From: an uncultured Alphaproteobacteria bacterium
GTDB taxonomy: Bacteria > Pseudomonadota > Alphaproteobacteria > Rhodobacterales > Rhodobacteraceae
Length of the DNA: 64,000 nucleotides
Reading direction: 5' to 3'
Assembly (NCBI GenBank): GCA_913051655.1
Contig: CAJXHI010000010.1
Span: forward strand, 16,195-80,194
The notes under the pieces are model-generated. The model ran no database searches, was not told the DNA's origin, and saw only the letters and a list, made by a program, of their open reading frames with translations. The translations under genes and the position numbers were made by a program. Below, piece after piece: positions 29,370 to 38,044 of the stretch (position 1 is the first letter of the stretch; each line of letters starts with the position of its first letter).

Positions 29370-30230
29370 TTGACTTTGAAAATATCGTTTTTGATTTTTC
29401 TCATGTTTTTGGGGGGCTCGTATTATGCGCTAACTTCTGTGCACCCTTCAGAAAGCGCTCAGCTATCTGAGCTCACGGGCGATGGTTATAACGGATCTTA
29501 TGTTTATAATGCCGCCGGTTGTGCGAGTTGTCATATGGTAAAGGGATCGGAGGATAGGCTTTCCCTTGCTGGGGGACAATCTTTTGGCAGTGAATTCGGA
29601 ATATTTTATGCTCCCAATATTTCGATGAGCCACACACACGGAATTGGGGCTTGGAGACTTGATCAATTCGCCGCCGCATTACGCGACGGGGTCAGTCCTG
29701 AGGGAGAGCATTATTTCCCTGCTTTTCCCTACACTGATTATGAAAAAATGACTGATCAGGATATTGTGGATCTTTGGACCTTTTGGCAGACACTTCCTGC
29801 GGTAGAGACAGAAAATAATGAGCATGACATTTCTTTTCCATTTTCAATACGTCGCAATCTTGGGATTTGGAAAGTGCTCTATACGGATGTACGCTACGTC
29901 TCACAAGAGGGTACGCGCGGCGCATATCTCGTCGAAGCTTTGGGACATTGCGCGCAGTGTCACACGCCGCGGGATATGCTGGGGGGACTCGATAAGAGCC
30001 GATGGATGAAGGGCGCGCCCAGCCCAGATGGTCGCGGAAATATACCTGCCATTTCGCCCTCTCAATTAAAATGGAGCGCAGAAGAGATATCAGAATTTCT
30101 GACCACAGGCTTTACACCTGAATACGATGTGGTCGGGGGTCATATGGCGGCAGTCGTAGACAACACGTTAAGGTTGACCCCAGAAGATCGCGATGCAATT
30201 GCCACTTACCTTAAAAAGCTTCCGGACTGA
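29370..30230 (+). CDS. Dihaem cytochrome c, alcohol-dehydrogenase cytochrome-subunit-like
   Basis: Membrane-anchored periplasmic cytochrome of 286 residues with an N-terminal anchor (about 4-22). Two class I haem sites are CASCH (51-55) and CAQCH (194-198). Distal Met candidates are in the FAAALRDGVSPEG/FPAFPYTDYEKM and GGHMAAVV regions. The linker with FPFSIRRNLGIWKVLY resembles cytochrome subunits of PQQ or flavin dehydrogenases (COG2010 group). The start is TTG at 29370, with TTG at 29376 as alternative. No dehydrogenase subunit lies beside it. Confidence 0.82.
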   Translation: MTLKISFLIFLMFLGGSYYALTSVHPSESAQLSELTGDGYNGSYVYNAAGCASCHMVKGSEDRLSLAGGQSFGSEFGIFYAPNISMSHTHGIGAWRLDQFAAALRDGVSPEGEHYFPAFPYTDYEKMTDQDIVDLWTFWQTLPAVETENNEHDISFPFSIRRNLGIWKVLYTDVRYVSQEGTRGAYLVEALGHCAQCHTPRDMLGGLDKSRWMKGAPSPDGRGNIPAISPSQLKWSAEEISEFLTTGFTPEYDVVGGHMAAVVDNTLRLTPEDRDAIATYLKKLPD

Positions 30231-30236
30231 TTGGAC

Positions 30237-31304
30237 TTAGTCGAGCCATCCTTTGAGGTTGTCTTCGATAATCTGGCTTAGTGCTTTGACATGATCGTCA
30301 TCATCATTGAGGCAGGGAATATAGGTGAAATATTCGCCGCCCGCTTCTTCAAAGCTCTCTTTGATCTCCTCATTGATCTCTTCAAGCGTTTCGATGCAAT
30401 CTGCTGAAAAGGCTGGCGCAATGACGGCAATGTGTTTCTTACACTCTTCCTCGGCAAGGCGCGCGACTTCCTCAACCGTGTATGGTTTAAGCCATTCCTC
30501 GGGACCGAATTTTGACTGAAACGTGGTCACGATATCCGTATCCGACCAGCCGAGGCGTTCTTTCAGCAATCGGGTCGTTTTCTGACATTGGCAGTGATAG
30601 GGATCGCCTTCCATAAGATAACGCTTAGGAACACCATGATAGGAACAGACCAAAATTTCGGGTTTCGATTCTGCTTCCTCGTAGGCCCGTTCTACGGACT
30701 TTGCCAAAGCGTCGATATAAATATCTTCATCATAATAAGCTGGGACTACACGGGAGGTAGGTTGCCATTTTTCCTTCATTAATGCGCGGAAAAACTGATC
30801 ATTTGCTGTTGCTGTAGTAGCACCGGAATATTGGGGATAAAGTGGGAAAAACAGAATTTTCTGACATCCTGCAGCCGTCATTTCGCGTACTTTGGATATA
30901 GTTGATGGATTGCCATAGCGCATACAAAAGTCGACAATGACCTCACCGCCGTAGCGCTCGTGCATGAATTTTTTGATCTTACGCGTTTGATCTTTAGTGA
31001 TCGTCATCAAAGGGCTTTCGCCGGCATCTTCGTTCCAGATCGACTTATAATTTGCACCGGATCTAAAGGGACGTGATGTCAGAATGACAAGCTGCAGCAA
31101 GGGTTGCCAGAACCAAGGTGAGTAGTCAATGACTCGGCGGTCTGACAGGAATTCACCTAGATAACTTCTCATCGACCAATAATCGTAATTATCGGGTGTG
31201 CCGAGATTGGCCAGAAGGATACCAACTTTCACCTGAGGGATTTTCGGGTGATCATCTGCCGCAAATAGGGGCCGTTGTGAAATATTTGTGGCGTCTAACA
31301 TCAT
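30237..31304 (-). CDS. hemH: Ferrochelatase
   Basis: Protoporphyrin IX ferrochelatase, the last step of haem b synthesis. 355 residues, with an N-terminal extension before VGILLANLGTPD. The catalytic His is in VCSYHGVPKRYL and the conserved Glu in the C-terminal IAPAFSADCIETLEEINEE. It converges on the dihaem cytochrome with 6 bases between stops. Together with hemD it is the second haem-pathway gene of the window. Confidence 0.93.
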   Translation of the reverse strand: MMLDATNISQRPLFAADDHPKIPQVKVGILLANLGTPDNYDYWSMRSYLGEFLSDRRVIDYSPWFWQPLLQLVILTSRPFRSGANYKSIWNEDAGESPLMTITKDQTRKIKKFMHERYGGEVIVDFCMRYGNPSTISKVREMTAAGCQKILFFPLYPQYSGATTATANDQFFRALMKEKWQPTSRVVPAYYDEDIYIDALAKSVERAYEEAESKPEILVCSYHGVPKRYLMEGDPYHCQCQKTTRLLKERLGWSDTDIVTTFQSKFGPEEWLKPYTVEEVARLAEEECKKHIAVIAPAFSADCIETLEEINEEIKESFEEAGGEYFTYIPCLNDDDDHVKALSQIIEDNLKGWLD

Positions 31305-31357
31305 GCAGCCCCGAATAGCTTAAGCTTGATCCGGATGTAAGACACACGGACAACTAT

Positions 31358-32179
31358 TCAATCCTTCAGCGATTTTTCCTCGACTTGCAATGCGTCGGAC
31401 AGGCGCATTTTGGCTGATCCGGGGCGTAGTGGTTTTGGCTGTGCCTCACTAGGCGCCCAACCTGTCAGCCACGTCAATTCAAAGGTTGCATTTACGCGTT
31501 TTTGGTCATTAGAATAATGTGTGCAGTAAGTTTGGATCATTTCACTAAAAATCGTGCGGCGGGTAAAACTTTTCTGACGTGCATTTTGCGCGTTGGTCTC
31601 TCCCATCGCTCTGAGGTCAGCCATAAGGTGCAAAGGTGTTTCGTAACTTGTTATCAACTTCACACTATCAACCACTGGGAGCGCAAATTCTGCACGCTGT
31701 AACAACGCACCAAGATCGCGAATGTCTGCCATAGGAATCACGCGGGGTGATAAACCACCGGTTACCTTGCTTTCCGCCGTTGCAAAGGCGCTGCGCAATT
31801 CCTTCAGCGTTTCACCTCCCAATAAACATCCAAGGAAAAGCCCGTCAGGGCGCAAAGCACGGATTGATTGGATCATCTGCCCCAGAGGATCATTTGACCA
31901 ATGCAACCCCATGACATGCAAAATGAGGTCAAAACGGTGGTCTTGGAAATCAAGAAAATCTTCATCTTCAAGGATGAGAGCATAAGGAAACTCGTCTTGC
32001 CAAAGAGATCTATGAGGTGTGATGATCGCAACATCGTTGAAGGATTTGTTAATTATATTCAGACGATCCTGAACCTCAATTATTGCTTCTTCGTGCAAAA
32101 ACGCCCCGCGGTTTGCGTTAAATCGTGAACGGTGTCTGCGCAAAGCGGTGCGGTCAATCAGGCTGTTATGATCAATCAT
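31358..32179 (-). CDS. SAM-dependent methyltransferase, BioC/NDUFAF5-like
   Basis: Class I methyltransferase of 273 residues, close to the BioC / arginine-hydroxylase NDUFAF5 group. FDLILHVMGLHWSNDP, LRPDGLFLGCLLGGETLKELR and the preceding Asp-rich strand (LEDEDFLDFQ) outline the SAM fold. The canonical glycine-rich loop is weak. In alphaproteobacteria this protein is usually encoded beside comF and grxC, and relics of these lie just upstream on the opposite strand. The substrate is not known. Confidence 0.8.
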   Translation of the reverse strand: MIDHNSLIDRTALRRHRSRFNANRGAFLHEEAIIEVQDRLNIINKSFNDVAIITPHRSLWQDEFPYALILEDEDFLDFQDHRFDLILHVMGLHWSNDPLGQMIQSIRALRPDGLFLGCLLGGETLKELRSAFATAESKVTGGLSPRVIPMADIRDLGALLQRAEFALPVVDSVKLITSYETPLHLMADLRAMGETNAQNARQKSFTRRTIFSEMIQTYCTHYSNDQKRVNATFELTWLTGWAPSEAQPKPLRPGSAKMRLSDALQVEEKSLKD

Positions 32180-32192
32180 AGTGGTTAGATAA

Positions 32193-32925
32193 ATGAAAAT
32201 AATGCCAATTCAATCCGCTTTAAGTATTCTCTATCCGGCAAAACGTTCGATTTGTAGTGATATTGTGGATTATGATTTTGGGCTCTGCGTAAAGTGTTTG
32301 GTGGATATGCCGTCTTTGTAAAGGTTTTCCTATGATAATTCTGGTGCGTTCCTCATCGGAGTGAGCTTTGATTGAGCCGAAGATTATCATGACTTTATCG
32401 CTCGGCTAAGATCATGGAATAAAGTGCGAGCCGCGCTTTATTCTGAGGGGTCTGGGCTCAGATTGATTTGGAGCTTGGAGCCAGGCGTCTTTGGATAGGA
32501 TAGACGTACTGCCTCCCGCCGCGAAACGACTGTTGTCCTATCGTGAAATTCTCTCAGAAAATCGCTGGATTAACCCAGCGCTATTACATAAGTGGCGCAA
32601 ACTTAAACGGAGCTAAAATCAATCTAGTCTGCTTGCTTATGAGATGGCAAAATTCGAAAAATTTGACCTTTATGATGGTGCTCTGCAATGCATCACTAAC
32701 ATAAACCCACTTGAAAATATCATCGCAGAATAGCTCGCGAACATGCTATCAGGCGTAATTAAGGTTTCTCAAAAAAAACAAAACAAATTGTCAGCCCATT
32801 CTTTAATTTTGGTGGATGATGTTGTGATCTCTGCCCTAACACGGAGGGTCTGCACAGAAGTCTTGCCGGCAGCCAATTGCACCCGCATGGATGTAGCGGT
32901 ATTGGAAAAGTCGGTATGGAACAAT
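32193..32925 (+). pseudogene. comF: comF phosphoribosyltransferase-type pseudogene
   Basis: A ComF gene broken in at least four places. From ATG 32193 (or 32202) the frame reads LSILYPAKRSICSDIVDYDFGLC and stops at 32319. Shifted frames continue with YDNSGAFLIG (ancestral C-D-x-C-G-A-P-L, both Cys lost), LRSWNKVRAALYSEGSGLRL, then LDRIDVLPPAAK, HKWRKLKRS, stop, NQSSLLAYEMAK, stop, and finally HSLILVDDVVISALTRR, the former PRPP loop. The order of pieces matches ComF from end to end. The neighbour methyltransferase and the grxC relic support the identity. No function remains. Confidence 0.85.
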
Positions 32926-32945
32926 TATTCAGCAAATCGAAAACA

Positions 32946-33216
32946 ATGTCTGAAGTTGGAATTTATTCTGCTCAGACAAGTGGATTTTGTAACATGGCAA
33001 AACGATTATTGGGTCAAAATCGTTGCATTTTAAGGAATATGATGTCACGTCAGCTTTCAGTAAACATATCGGAATGGAACAAAGATCTAAAGGTGGAAGT
33101 TCTGTTCCACAGATTTTTACTGATGGGACTTACATGGCGGCTTTACTGATCTTTGTTAGCTAAATGATCGTGGTAAATTTTATAGTCTGCTAACTACAAA
33201 GCAGACGGCCTCTTAG
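32946..33216 (+). pseudogene. grxC: grxC glutaredoxin pseudogene
   Basis: From ATG 32946 the frame reads MSEVGIYSAQTSGFCNMAKRLLG, a glutaredoxin start in which the first active-site Cys is Ser (SGFC instead of CGFC). A frameshift follows; the next frame gives FKEYDVTSAFSKHIG and GGSSVPQIFTDGTY. A second shift gives GGFTDLC, stop, LNDRGKF and ends at TAG 33214-33216. All glutaredoxin-3 blocks are present in order (TVPQIF, GG-x-x-DL), so this is a decayed grxC next to decayed comF. Confidence 0.85.
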
Positions 33217-33320
33217 TCAAAAGCGCTCGCAATATCATGTTATACTTAGCTGACATTGACAGCCCTCCATAAGTTATGTCATCGCTGTTTTGATTGATTT
33301 AGAGATGGTCAGGCACCTAA

Positions 33321-33767
33321 ATGACAGATGAAATTGGCACTCTGGCGATTTCGCTTTTCAGCGAAATATTGACGGTTGATCAACTATTGCGTAACAGTCT
33401 GGCTAAGGTCTTACCCAAGGGAATGGAGCTTTCTCATTTTGCCGTTCTCAACCAATTAGCCAATATCGGCGCGGAGCGTACACCTGCGCAATTGGCCAAA
33501 AGCTTTCACGTCACTAGGGGTGCTATGACAAATACATTGGCAAAGCTGGAAATGGCGGGATACATACATATACGCCCTGATTGGGAAGATGCTCGGCGTA
33601 AATTTGTGGCCATTAGTCCAGCAGGACAACAGGCGCGCACCACAGCTTTGGCCTCTGTATCTCCGATTATCAGCGGTTTGATAGGCAATATTGGGTCAGA
33701 CAAGGTTAAGCTGGTCTTGCCAATTCTAAGGGAATTGCGGCAACGTTTGGAACCTTTGACCGAATAG
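33321..33767 (+). CDS. MarR family transcriptional regulator
   Basis: Winged-helix regulator of 148 residues. The core AQLAKSFHVTRGAMTNTLAKLEMAGYIHIRPDWEDARRKF holds the recognition helix and the wing, flanked by dimerisation helices. The gene precedes the antiporter operon by 136 bases and has its own terminator in between. Ligand and target are unknown; autoregulation would be usual for the family. Confidence 0.88.
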   Translation: MTDEIGTLAISLFSEILTVDQLLRNSLAKVLPKGMELSHFAVLNQLANIGAERTPAQLAKSFHVTRGAMTNTLAKLEMAGYIHIRPDWEDARRKFVAISPAGQQARTTALASVSPIISGLIGNIGSDKVKLVLPILRELRQRLEPLTE

Positions 33768-33792
33768 TTTTCGCATATTTTGCTATCGTGTC

Positions 33793-33826
33793 GGTACAAC
33801 TTAGCTTCTCAGACTTGTACCTTTTT
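33793..33826 (+). terminator. Intrinsic terminator after the MarR gene
   Basis: Perfect 7-bp stem GGTACAA / TTGTACC with a 15-base loop, directly followed by TTTTT. It lies 25 bases after the marR stop and about 80 bases before the antiporter operon, so that operon needs its own promoter or readthrough. Confidence 0.65.
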
Positions 33827-33903
33827 AAAAAACCATTAAAAAAGTTGTTGAAATAGAAACACGCTGGAACAAAATGCAGCTCTGATATGAGAAAGGGTTT
33901 ATC

Positions 33904-34386
33904 TTGAGATTGGTTGGCTATGCAGTCATCCTGAGCAGCCTGTGGTTGTTGTGGTCTGGCATATATAAATCACTTCTCATTATGTTCGGTGCCGGATCCG
34001 TTCTGTTAGTGCTTTTGATTACAATTCGTATGAACCGCGTGGATGGTGATCGTATCCAAATTGAATTAAACCCTTTAAATTTCTTTGGATATATCTGCTG
34101 GCTAATGGTTGAAATTGCAAAATGCAATATACGCGTTACGAAAACTATTTTGACTTTCTCTATGCCGATAAAGCAGAAGCTTTTTGAGGTGCCCTACACG
34201 CAGCGGACCGATTTAGGTCAGGTAATTTTCGCAAATTCTATCACCTTAACGCCAGGAACGGTTACTGTCGAAACTGAAGACGGACAATTTCTCGTGCATG
34301 CGCTTTCTTATTCGCATGATGATCTAGAGGCGCTGGCAGATATGGATCGGCGTGTCAGTAAAATTGAAACGTTGGCGCGCACATGA
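33904..34386 (+). CDS. mrpE: Mrp-type Na+/H+ antiporter subunit E
   Basis: MnhE/MrpE membrane subunit, 160 residues. Two hydrophobic helices near the N-terminus are followed by a cytoplasmic domain with the family segment ITLTPGTVTVETEDGQFLVHAL. The start is TTG at 33904 after a purine-rich GAGAAAGGG site. It is the first gene of a tightly packed antiporter operon and overlaps mrpF by ATGA. Confidence 0.9.
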   Translation: MRLVGYAVILSSLWLLWSGIYKSLLIMFGAGSVLLVLLITIRMNRVDGDRIQIELNPLNFFGYICWLMVEIAKCNIRVTKTILTFSMPIKQKLFEVPYTQRTDLGQVIFANSITLTPGTVTVETEDGQFLVHALSYSHDDLEALADMDRRVSKIETLART

Positions 34387-34679
34387 TCTTTGCACTGGCA
34401 GGGTTCGGTATCTTATTGGCTATGGTTTTGGTTTTGATCCGCTTAATCAAGGGCCCAACACTTTATGATCGGGTATTGGCCGTCAATTCCTTTGGCACAC
34501 ATACCGTGTTGTTGATCGGCGTTGTTGGATTTTGGAATGGTAGGCCCGACTTTCTTGATATCGCGCTACTATATGCGTTGATTAATTTCGTTGGAACGAT
34601 AGCTGTTCTCAAATTTTTCCGTTACCGTGCGATTGGGGATGTAATGTGGACTCCCCCTGAAAAGGATAAAGACGCATGA
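34383..34679 (+). CDS. mrpF: Mrp-type antiporter subunit F
   Basis: Small membrane subunit of 98 residues with three hydrophobic helices. The MrpF signature LIKGPTLYDRVLAVNSFG lies after helix 1 and DIALLYALINFVGTIA covers the third helix. It overlaps both neighbours by ATGA. Confidence 0.92.
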   Translation: MIFALAGFGILLAMVLVLIRLIKGPTLYDRVLAVNSFGTHTVLLIGVVGFWNGRPDFLDIALLYALINFVGTIAVLKFFRYRAIGDVMWTPPEKDKDA

Positions 34680-35023
34680 GCGAATATGGTATCATCCTCC
34701 AGTTCCTAAGTTGGACGTTGATTGCGGGGGGCACATTCTTTGTGGTGATTGGGGCTATCGGGACTTTAAGGTTTCCGGATTTCTGGCCGCGGCTCCATGC
34801 CGCATCTATCACGGAATCTGGAGGCGTCATTCTGCTTTTGGCGGGTTTGTGTCTGCATGCAGGATGGACCTTGGTCATGCTAAAGCTCATTTTTATCGGT
34901 GTCTTTCTGCTAATCACTGGTCCGACGTCTACACATGCCATTGCCAACGCGGCGCTTGTATCTGGTCTACGACCCAAATCACAAAGTGTGGCGCCTAACA
35001 AAGCAGACGATGAAAGTTCCTAA
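34676..35023 (+). CDS. mrpG: Mrp-type antiporter subunit G
   Basis: Small membrane subunit of 115 residues with three helices. The MrpG block GAIGTLRFPDFWPRLHAASI follows helix 1, and a later segment reads FLLITGPTSTHAIANAAL. It overlaps mrpF. A 72-base gap to the next ATG follows, part of which is probably coding (see the next gene). Confidence 0.92.
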   Translation: MSEYGIILQFLSWTLIAGGTFFVVIGAIGTLRFPDFWPRLHAASITESGGVILLLAGLCLHAGWTLVMLKLIFIGVFLLITGPTSTHAIANAALVSGLRPKSQSVAPNKADDESS

Positions 35024-35094
35024 ATCACCATGGGCCAATACAAGAAAAAAGGCGATATCTCATAGAGAACCTTGTCGACATAAGTTTATTTGCG

Positions 35095-35625
35095 ATGCTG
35101 ATCGTTACGGCCTTATCGGTTGTGGTGACTCGGAGCCTTTTTGCAATCGTGACCTTGTCCGGTGTTTTTAGCCTGCTATCTGCTTTGCTTTTCGTGCGAA
35201 TGCACGCTGTTGACGTCGCCTTTACCGAAGCGGCAGTGGGAGCCGGCATTTCTACAGTGTTGATGTTGGGTACTTTGGCTTTGACGTCACGTTCAGAGCG
35301 TAGCGACAAGAAACCTCAAATTGCGCCCCTGTTCCTCGTCGTATTGACTGGCGCCCTTTTGATTTACGGCACTTTGGACATGCCGGATTTTGGTGCTCCG
35401 GATACCCCAGCACAGACACATGTGGGACCGGACTATATTGAACGGATACCCAAAGAGATCGATGTTCCCAATGCTGTTACAGCTATATTAGCCAGCTATC
35501 GGGGATACGATACTTTGGGCGAAACGGCTGTCGTCTTTACCGCGGGTATTGGTGTTTTGTTGCTGATGAGCGGTCTGGCGCGTAGGCGGAAGGAAGACGA
35601 AGAAGATGAGGGAGGGTCATCATGA
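35095..35625 (+). CDS. DUF4040-domain antiporter subunit (MrpA C-terminal / MbhD-E-like)
   Basis: Membrane protein of 176 residues from the first ATG. Its first half is the DUF4040 domain (IVTLSGVFSLLSALLFVRMHAVDVAFTEAAVGAG), which is the C-terminal part of MrpA or a separate MbhD subunit. The second half, with GYDTLGETAVVFTAGIGVLLLM, corresponds to MbhE / the next MrpA segment. Homology-like sequence (IENLVDISLFA) continues upstream to 35062 in the same frame, but only an ATA codon is available there. So either ATA is the start or the protein is shortened. It overlaps the next gene by ATGA. Confidence 0.85.
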   Translation: MLIVTALSVVVTRSLFAIVTLSGVFSLLSALLFVRMHAVDVAFTEAAVGAGISTVLMLGTLALTSRSERSDKKPQIAPLFLVVLTGALLIYGTLDMPDFGAPDTPAQTHVGPDYIERIPKEIDVPNAVTAILASYRGYDTLGETAVVFTAGIGVLLLMSGLARRRKEDEEDEGGSS

Positions 35626-36062
35626 GACATCACCTTATCCTTCGTGTAATCACAAAACTCTTGGTAGGAACAATTTTTCTATTTGCGCTTTATGTGCAAT
35701 TTCACGGTGATTATTCTCCAGGCGGCGGGTTTCAGGCCGGTGTAATTATGGCGGTGGGATTTATCATCTACGGGCTGGTCTTTACTCTTAAAAAGGCCAA
35801 AATGGTGTTCCCGCCTTGGTTGGTGCACAAAATTGTTGCGTTAGGTGTGCTGATCTACGCGGGTACGGGCGTTTACAGCTTGCTTACAGGTTATACGTTT
35901 CTGGATTATTCTGCGATTGATCCGCATGCCCCCGTTCATGGACAACACCTTGGTATTTTAATTGTTGAAGTTGGCGTTGGCGTTACTGTAACGGGGGTTA
36001 TGGTCGCGATTTACTACGCTTTTGCCGCGCGTGCGCCGAATTTGAGAGATCAGGACTGGTGA
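35622..36062 (+). CDS. mrpB: Mrp-type antiporter subunit B
   Basis: MnhB-domain membrane protein of 146 residues with four helices. The signature HGDYSPGGGFQAGVIMAVGFIIYG is at about 28-52, followed by HGQHLGILIVEVGVGVTVTG in the last helices. Start and stop overlap the neighbours, consistent with coupled synthesis of the complex. Confidence 0.92.
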   Translation: MRHHLILRVITKLLVGTIFLFALYVQFHGDYSPGGGFQAGVIMAVGFIIYGLVFTLKKAKMVFPPWLVHKIVALGVLIYAGTGVYSLLTGYTFLDYSAIDPHAPVHGQHLGILIVEVGVGVTVTGVMVAIYYAFAARAPNLRDQDW

Positions 36063-36490
36063 TGGCAGAGTTTTTGACATCAGATTTTGTCCTTGGTCGG
36101 CTGAATTATTGGTTTTTTATCTTTTTGATGATGATCGGTCTTTATATTGTTATTGCGAAGAGCAACCTCATGAAAAAGATCGTGGGTCTGAATATCTTTC
36201 AGACCTCTGTCTTTATGCTTTACATCTCAATTGGCAAAGTGTCTGGGGGCACGGCGCCCATATTCCCGATGGATATGAAGGTTGACCCCACGGTTACCTA
36301 TTCTAACCCGCTTCCACATGTTTTGATCCTCACAGCCATTGTTGTGGGTGTGGCAACCACCTCTCTTGGTCTGGCGCTCATGGTGCGCATTCGAGAAAAT
36401 TTTTACACCATCGAAGAACACGAGATTGCTGAGCAGGAACAAGAGATTATGCTGAGTGAGCTTGGTTTGAAAAAAGAGGAGGATGTCTGA
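36062..36490 (+). CDS. mrpC: Mrp-type antiporter subunit C (NuoK-like)
   Basis: Membrane subunit of 142 residues with three helices, homologous to NuoK of complex I. It contains IVGLNIFQTSVFMLYISIG and, in the third helix, NPLPHVLILTAIVVGVATTSLGLALM. I took the ATG at 36062 (TGATG with the previous stop). GTG at 36059 is the alternative. Confidence 0.92.
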   Translation: MAEFLTSDFVLGRLNYWFFIFLMMIGLYIVIAKSNLMKKIVGLNIFQTSVFMLYISIGKVSGGTAPIFPMDMKVDPTVTYSNPLPHVLILTAIVVGVATTSLGLALMVRIRENFYTIEEHEIAEQEQEIMLSELGLKKEEDV

Positions 36491-38031
36491 TGGCCTCAAG
36501 CACCTCTGCTTCCGAACCGATCCATCACGTGGCTTTGACCTTGGCGGAGCAGCTACCGATTTTACAGGTGGTTGTGCCATTCATCATGGCCCCCTTGATC
36601 GTGGTATTGGGTATTCGTCAACTGGCGTGGCCTTTGGCGTTTTTGGCCAGCTTGTCTTGCCTTGTGATCTCTTGGCTGTTGTTACAAAAGGTCATCGATG
36701 GAAGTGAAATTTCCTACCAACTTGGGGGCTGGGCGCCTCCGCTTGGAATTGAATACAGGATCGATACTACGAATGCGTTTGTGCTTTTTCTGATTTCAGG
36801 AATCAGCAGTTTGGTGCTGTTCTGGGCGCGTCTGGGTCTGAAGTCAGAGGTGCCGGAGCGCAGCCATACACTCTTTTATGCGCTCTTTTTAATGTGTCTT
36901 ACGGGTCTGTTAGGTGTGGTGGTCACAGGTGACGCTTTCAACGTCTTTGTGTTCCTCGAAATTTCGTCGCTCTCGACCTATGTTCTGATCGCTCAGGGCG
37001 GGCATAGGGACAAACGTGCTTTCACGGCTTCTTACAATTACCTAATCATGGGCACCATAGGTGCTACATTTTTTGTGATCGGTATTGGGTTTTTGTATAT
37101 GGCCACGGGCACTTTGAACATGGCTGATCTTGCAGAAAAAATCGCTGACCAAAGAGACAATCGCACGATTAAGGCGGCGTTTGCCTTCATCGTAGTGGGT
37201 ATGGGCCTGAAGGCGGCGATCTATCCCCTGCATCTTTGGTTACCAAACGCATACAGCTTTGCCCCATCTACGGTGGTTGCATTTCTTTCAGGCACGGCCA
37301 CGAAAATGGCAATCTATGTCCTGCTTCGCTTCATGTTCACTGTGTTCCAGCCAGAGTTTTTGGAACAAATCGATATTTTAGAAGCGATTATTTTACCTTT
37401 TGCGATCTTGGCGATGTTTGCGTCCTCAATATCTGCTTTCGCACAAAAAGACCTGAAACGGATGCTCGCACATTCAAGTGTCGCCCAGCTTGGCTATATG
37501 ATGTTGGGCATTGGGCTGTTTTCGCACACAGGACTGAGCGCAGCGATCATCCATCTCTTTAATCATGGGATCACCAAAGCCGCTCTGTTTCTTGGTGTTG
37601 GATCTTATGTATTCATGGTTGGTGGGGCATCTTATGAAAAACTGCGCGGCCTTGGAAAAACCATGCCTTGGACCAGCGCAGCGATGGTGATAGCTGGCCT
37701 ATCATTGATTGGAATTCCGGGAACAGCGGGATTTGTTAGCAAATGGATTTTGGTGCAAGCAGCCTTTGAGCAAGGCTGGTGGATTTTTGCCTTTTTGATT
37801 GTTTTGTCATCAGTCATCGCTGTCGCCTATGTTTGGCAGATGATTGAAACCCTTTATCTCGCGGCCCCTGCAGAGGGCTCTGTCGTGAAGGAAGTGCCCT
37901 TGTTGATGTTATTACCAGTTTGGATGCTTGCGCTTTTAACTCTTTATTTTGGTTTGGTGACGGATGTGACATTGGGTGCAGCAGATGTTGCGGCCAGAGG
38001 GCTTATGTCCGGATCAATTGGGATGTTTTAG
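36490..38031 (+). CDS. mrpD: Mrp-type antiporter subunit D, proton-translocating
   Basis: Antiporter-like subunit of the NuoL/M/N family, 513 residues and about 14 helices. The key loop-helix residues of the channel are present: the Glu in VFVFLEISSLSTYVLIA, the Lys in GLKAAIYPLHLWLPNAY, and the KRMLAHSSVAQLGYM helix with a Lys. It is the first of three large antiporter-type proteins in this operon. Confidence 0.93.
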   Translation: MASSTSASEPIHHVALTLAEQLPILQVVVPFIMAPLIVVLGIRQLAWPLAFLASLSCLVISWLLLQKVIDGSEISYQLGGWAPPLGIEYRIDTTNAFVLFLISGISSLVLFWARLGLKSEVPERSHTLFYALFLMCLTGLLGVVVTGDAFNVFVFLEISSLSTYVLIAQGGHRDKRAFTASYNYLIMGTIGATFFVIGIGFLYMATGTLNMADLAEKIADQRDNRTIKAAFAFIVVGMGLKAAIYPLHLWLPNAYSFAPSTVVAFLSGTATKMAIYVLLRFMFTVFQPEFLEQIDILEAIILPFAILAMFASSISAFAQKDLKRMLAHSSVAQLGYMMLGIGLFSHTGLSAAIIHLFNHGITKAALFLGVGSYVFMVGGASYEKLRGLGKTMPWTSAAMVIAGLSLIGIPGTAGFVSKWILVQAAFEQGWWIFAFLIVLSSVIAVAYVWQMIETLYLAAPAEGSVVKEVPLLMLLPVWMLALLTLYFGLVTDVTLGAADVAARGLMSGSIGMF

Positions 38032-38044
38032 AGTGGCTGGAATA

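Noticed and set aside
28787..29404. A 205-codon open frame on the - strand opposite the cytochrome c' gene
   Set aside because: The + strand frame has a signal peptide, a CxxCH site and a ribosome site; the - strand product has no family likeness and is a mirror of it.
32180..33320. Transposase or phage remnant explaining the broken region
   Set aside because: The broken pieces fit ComF and glutaredoxin in order; no transposase motif or terminal inverted repeat seen.
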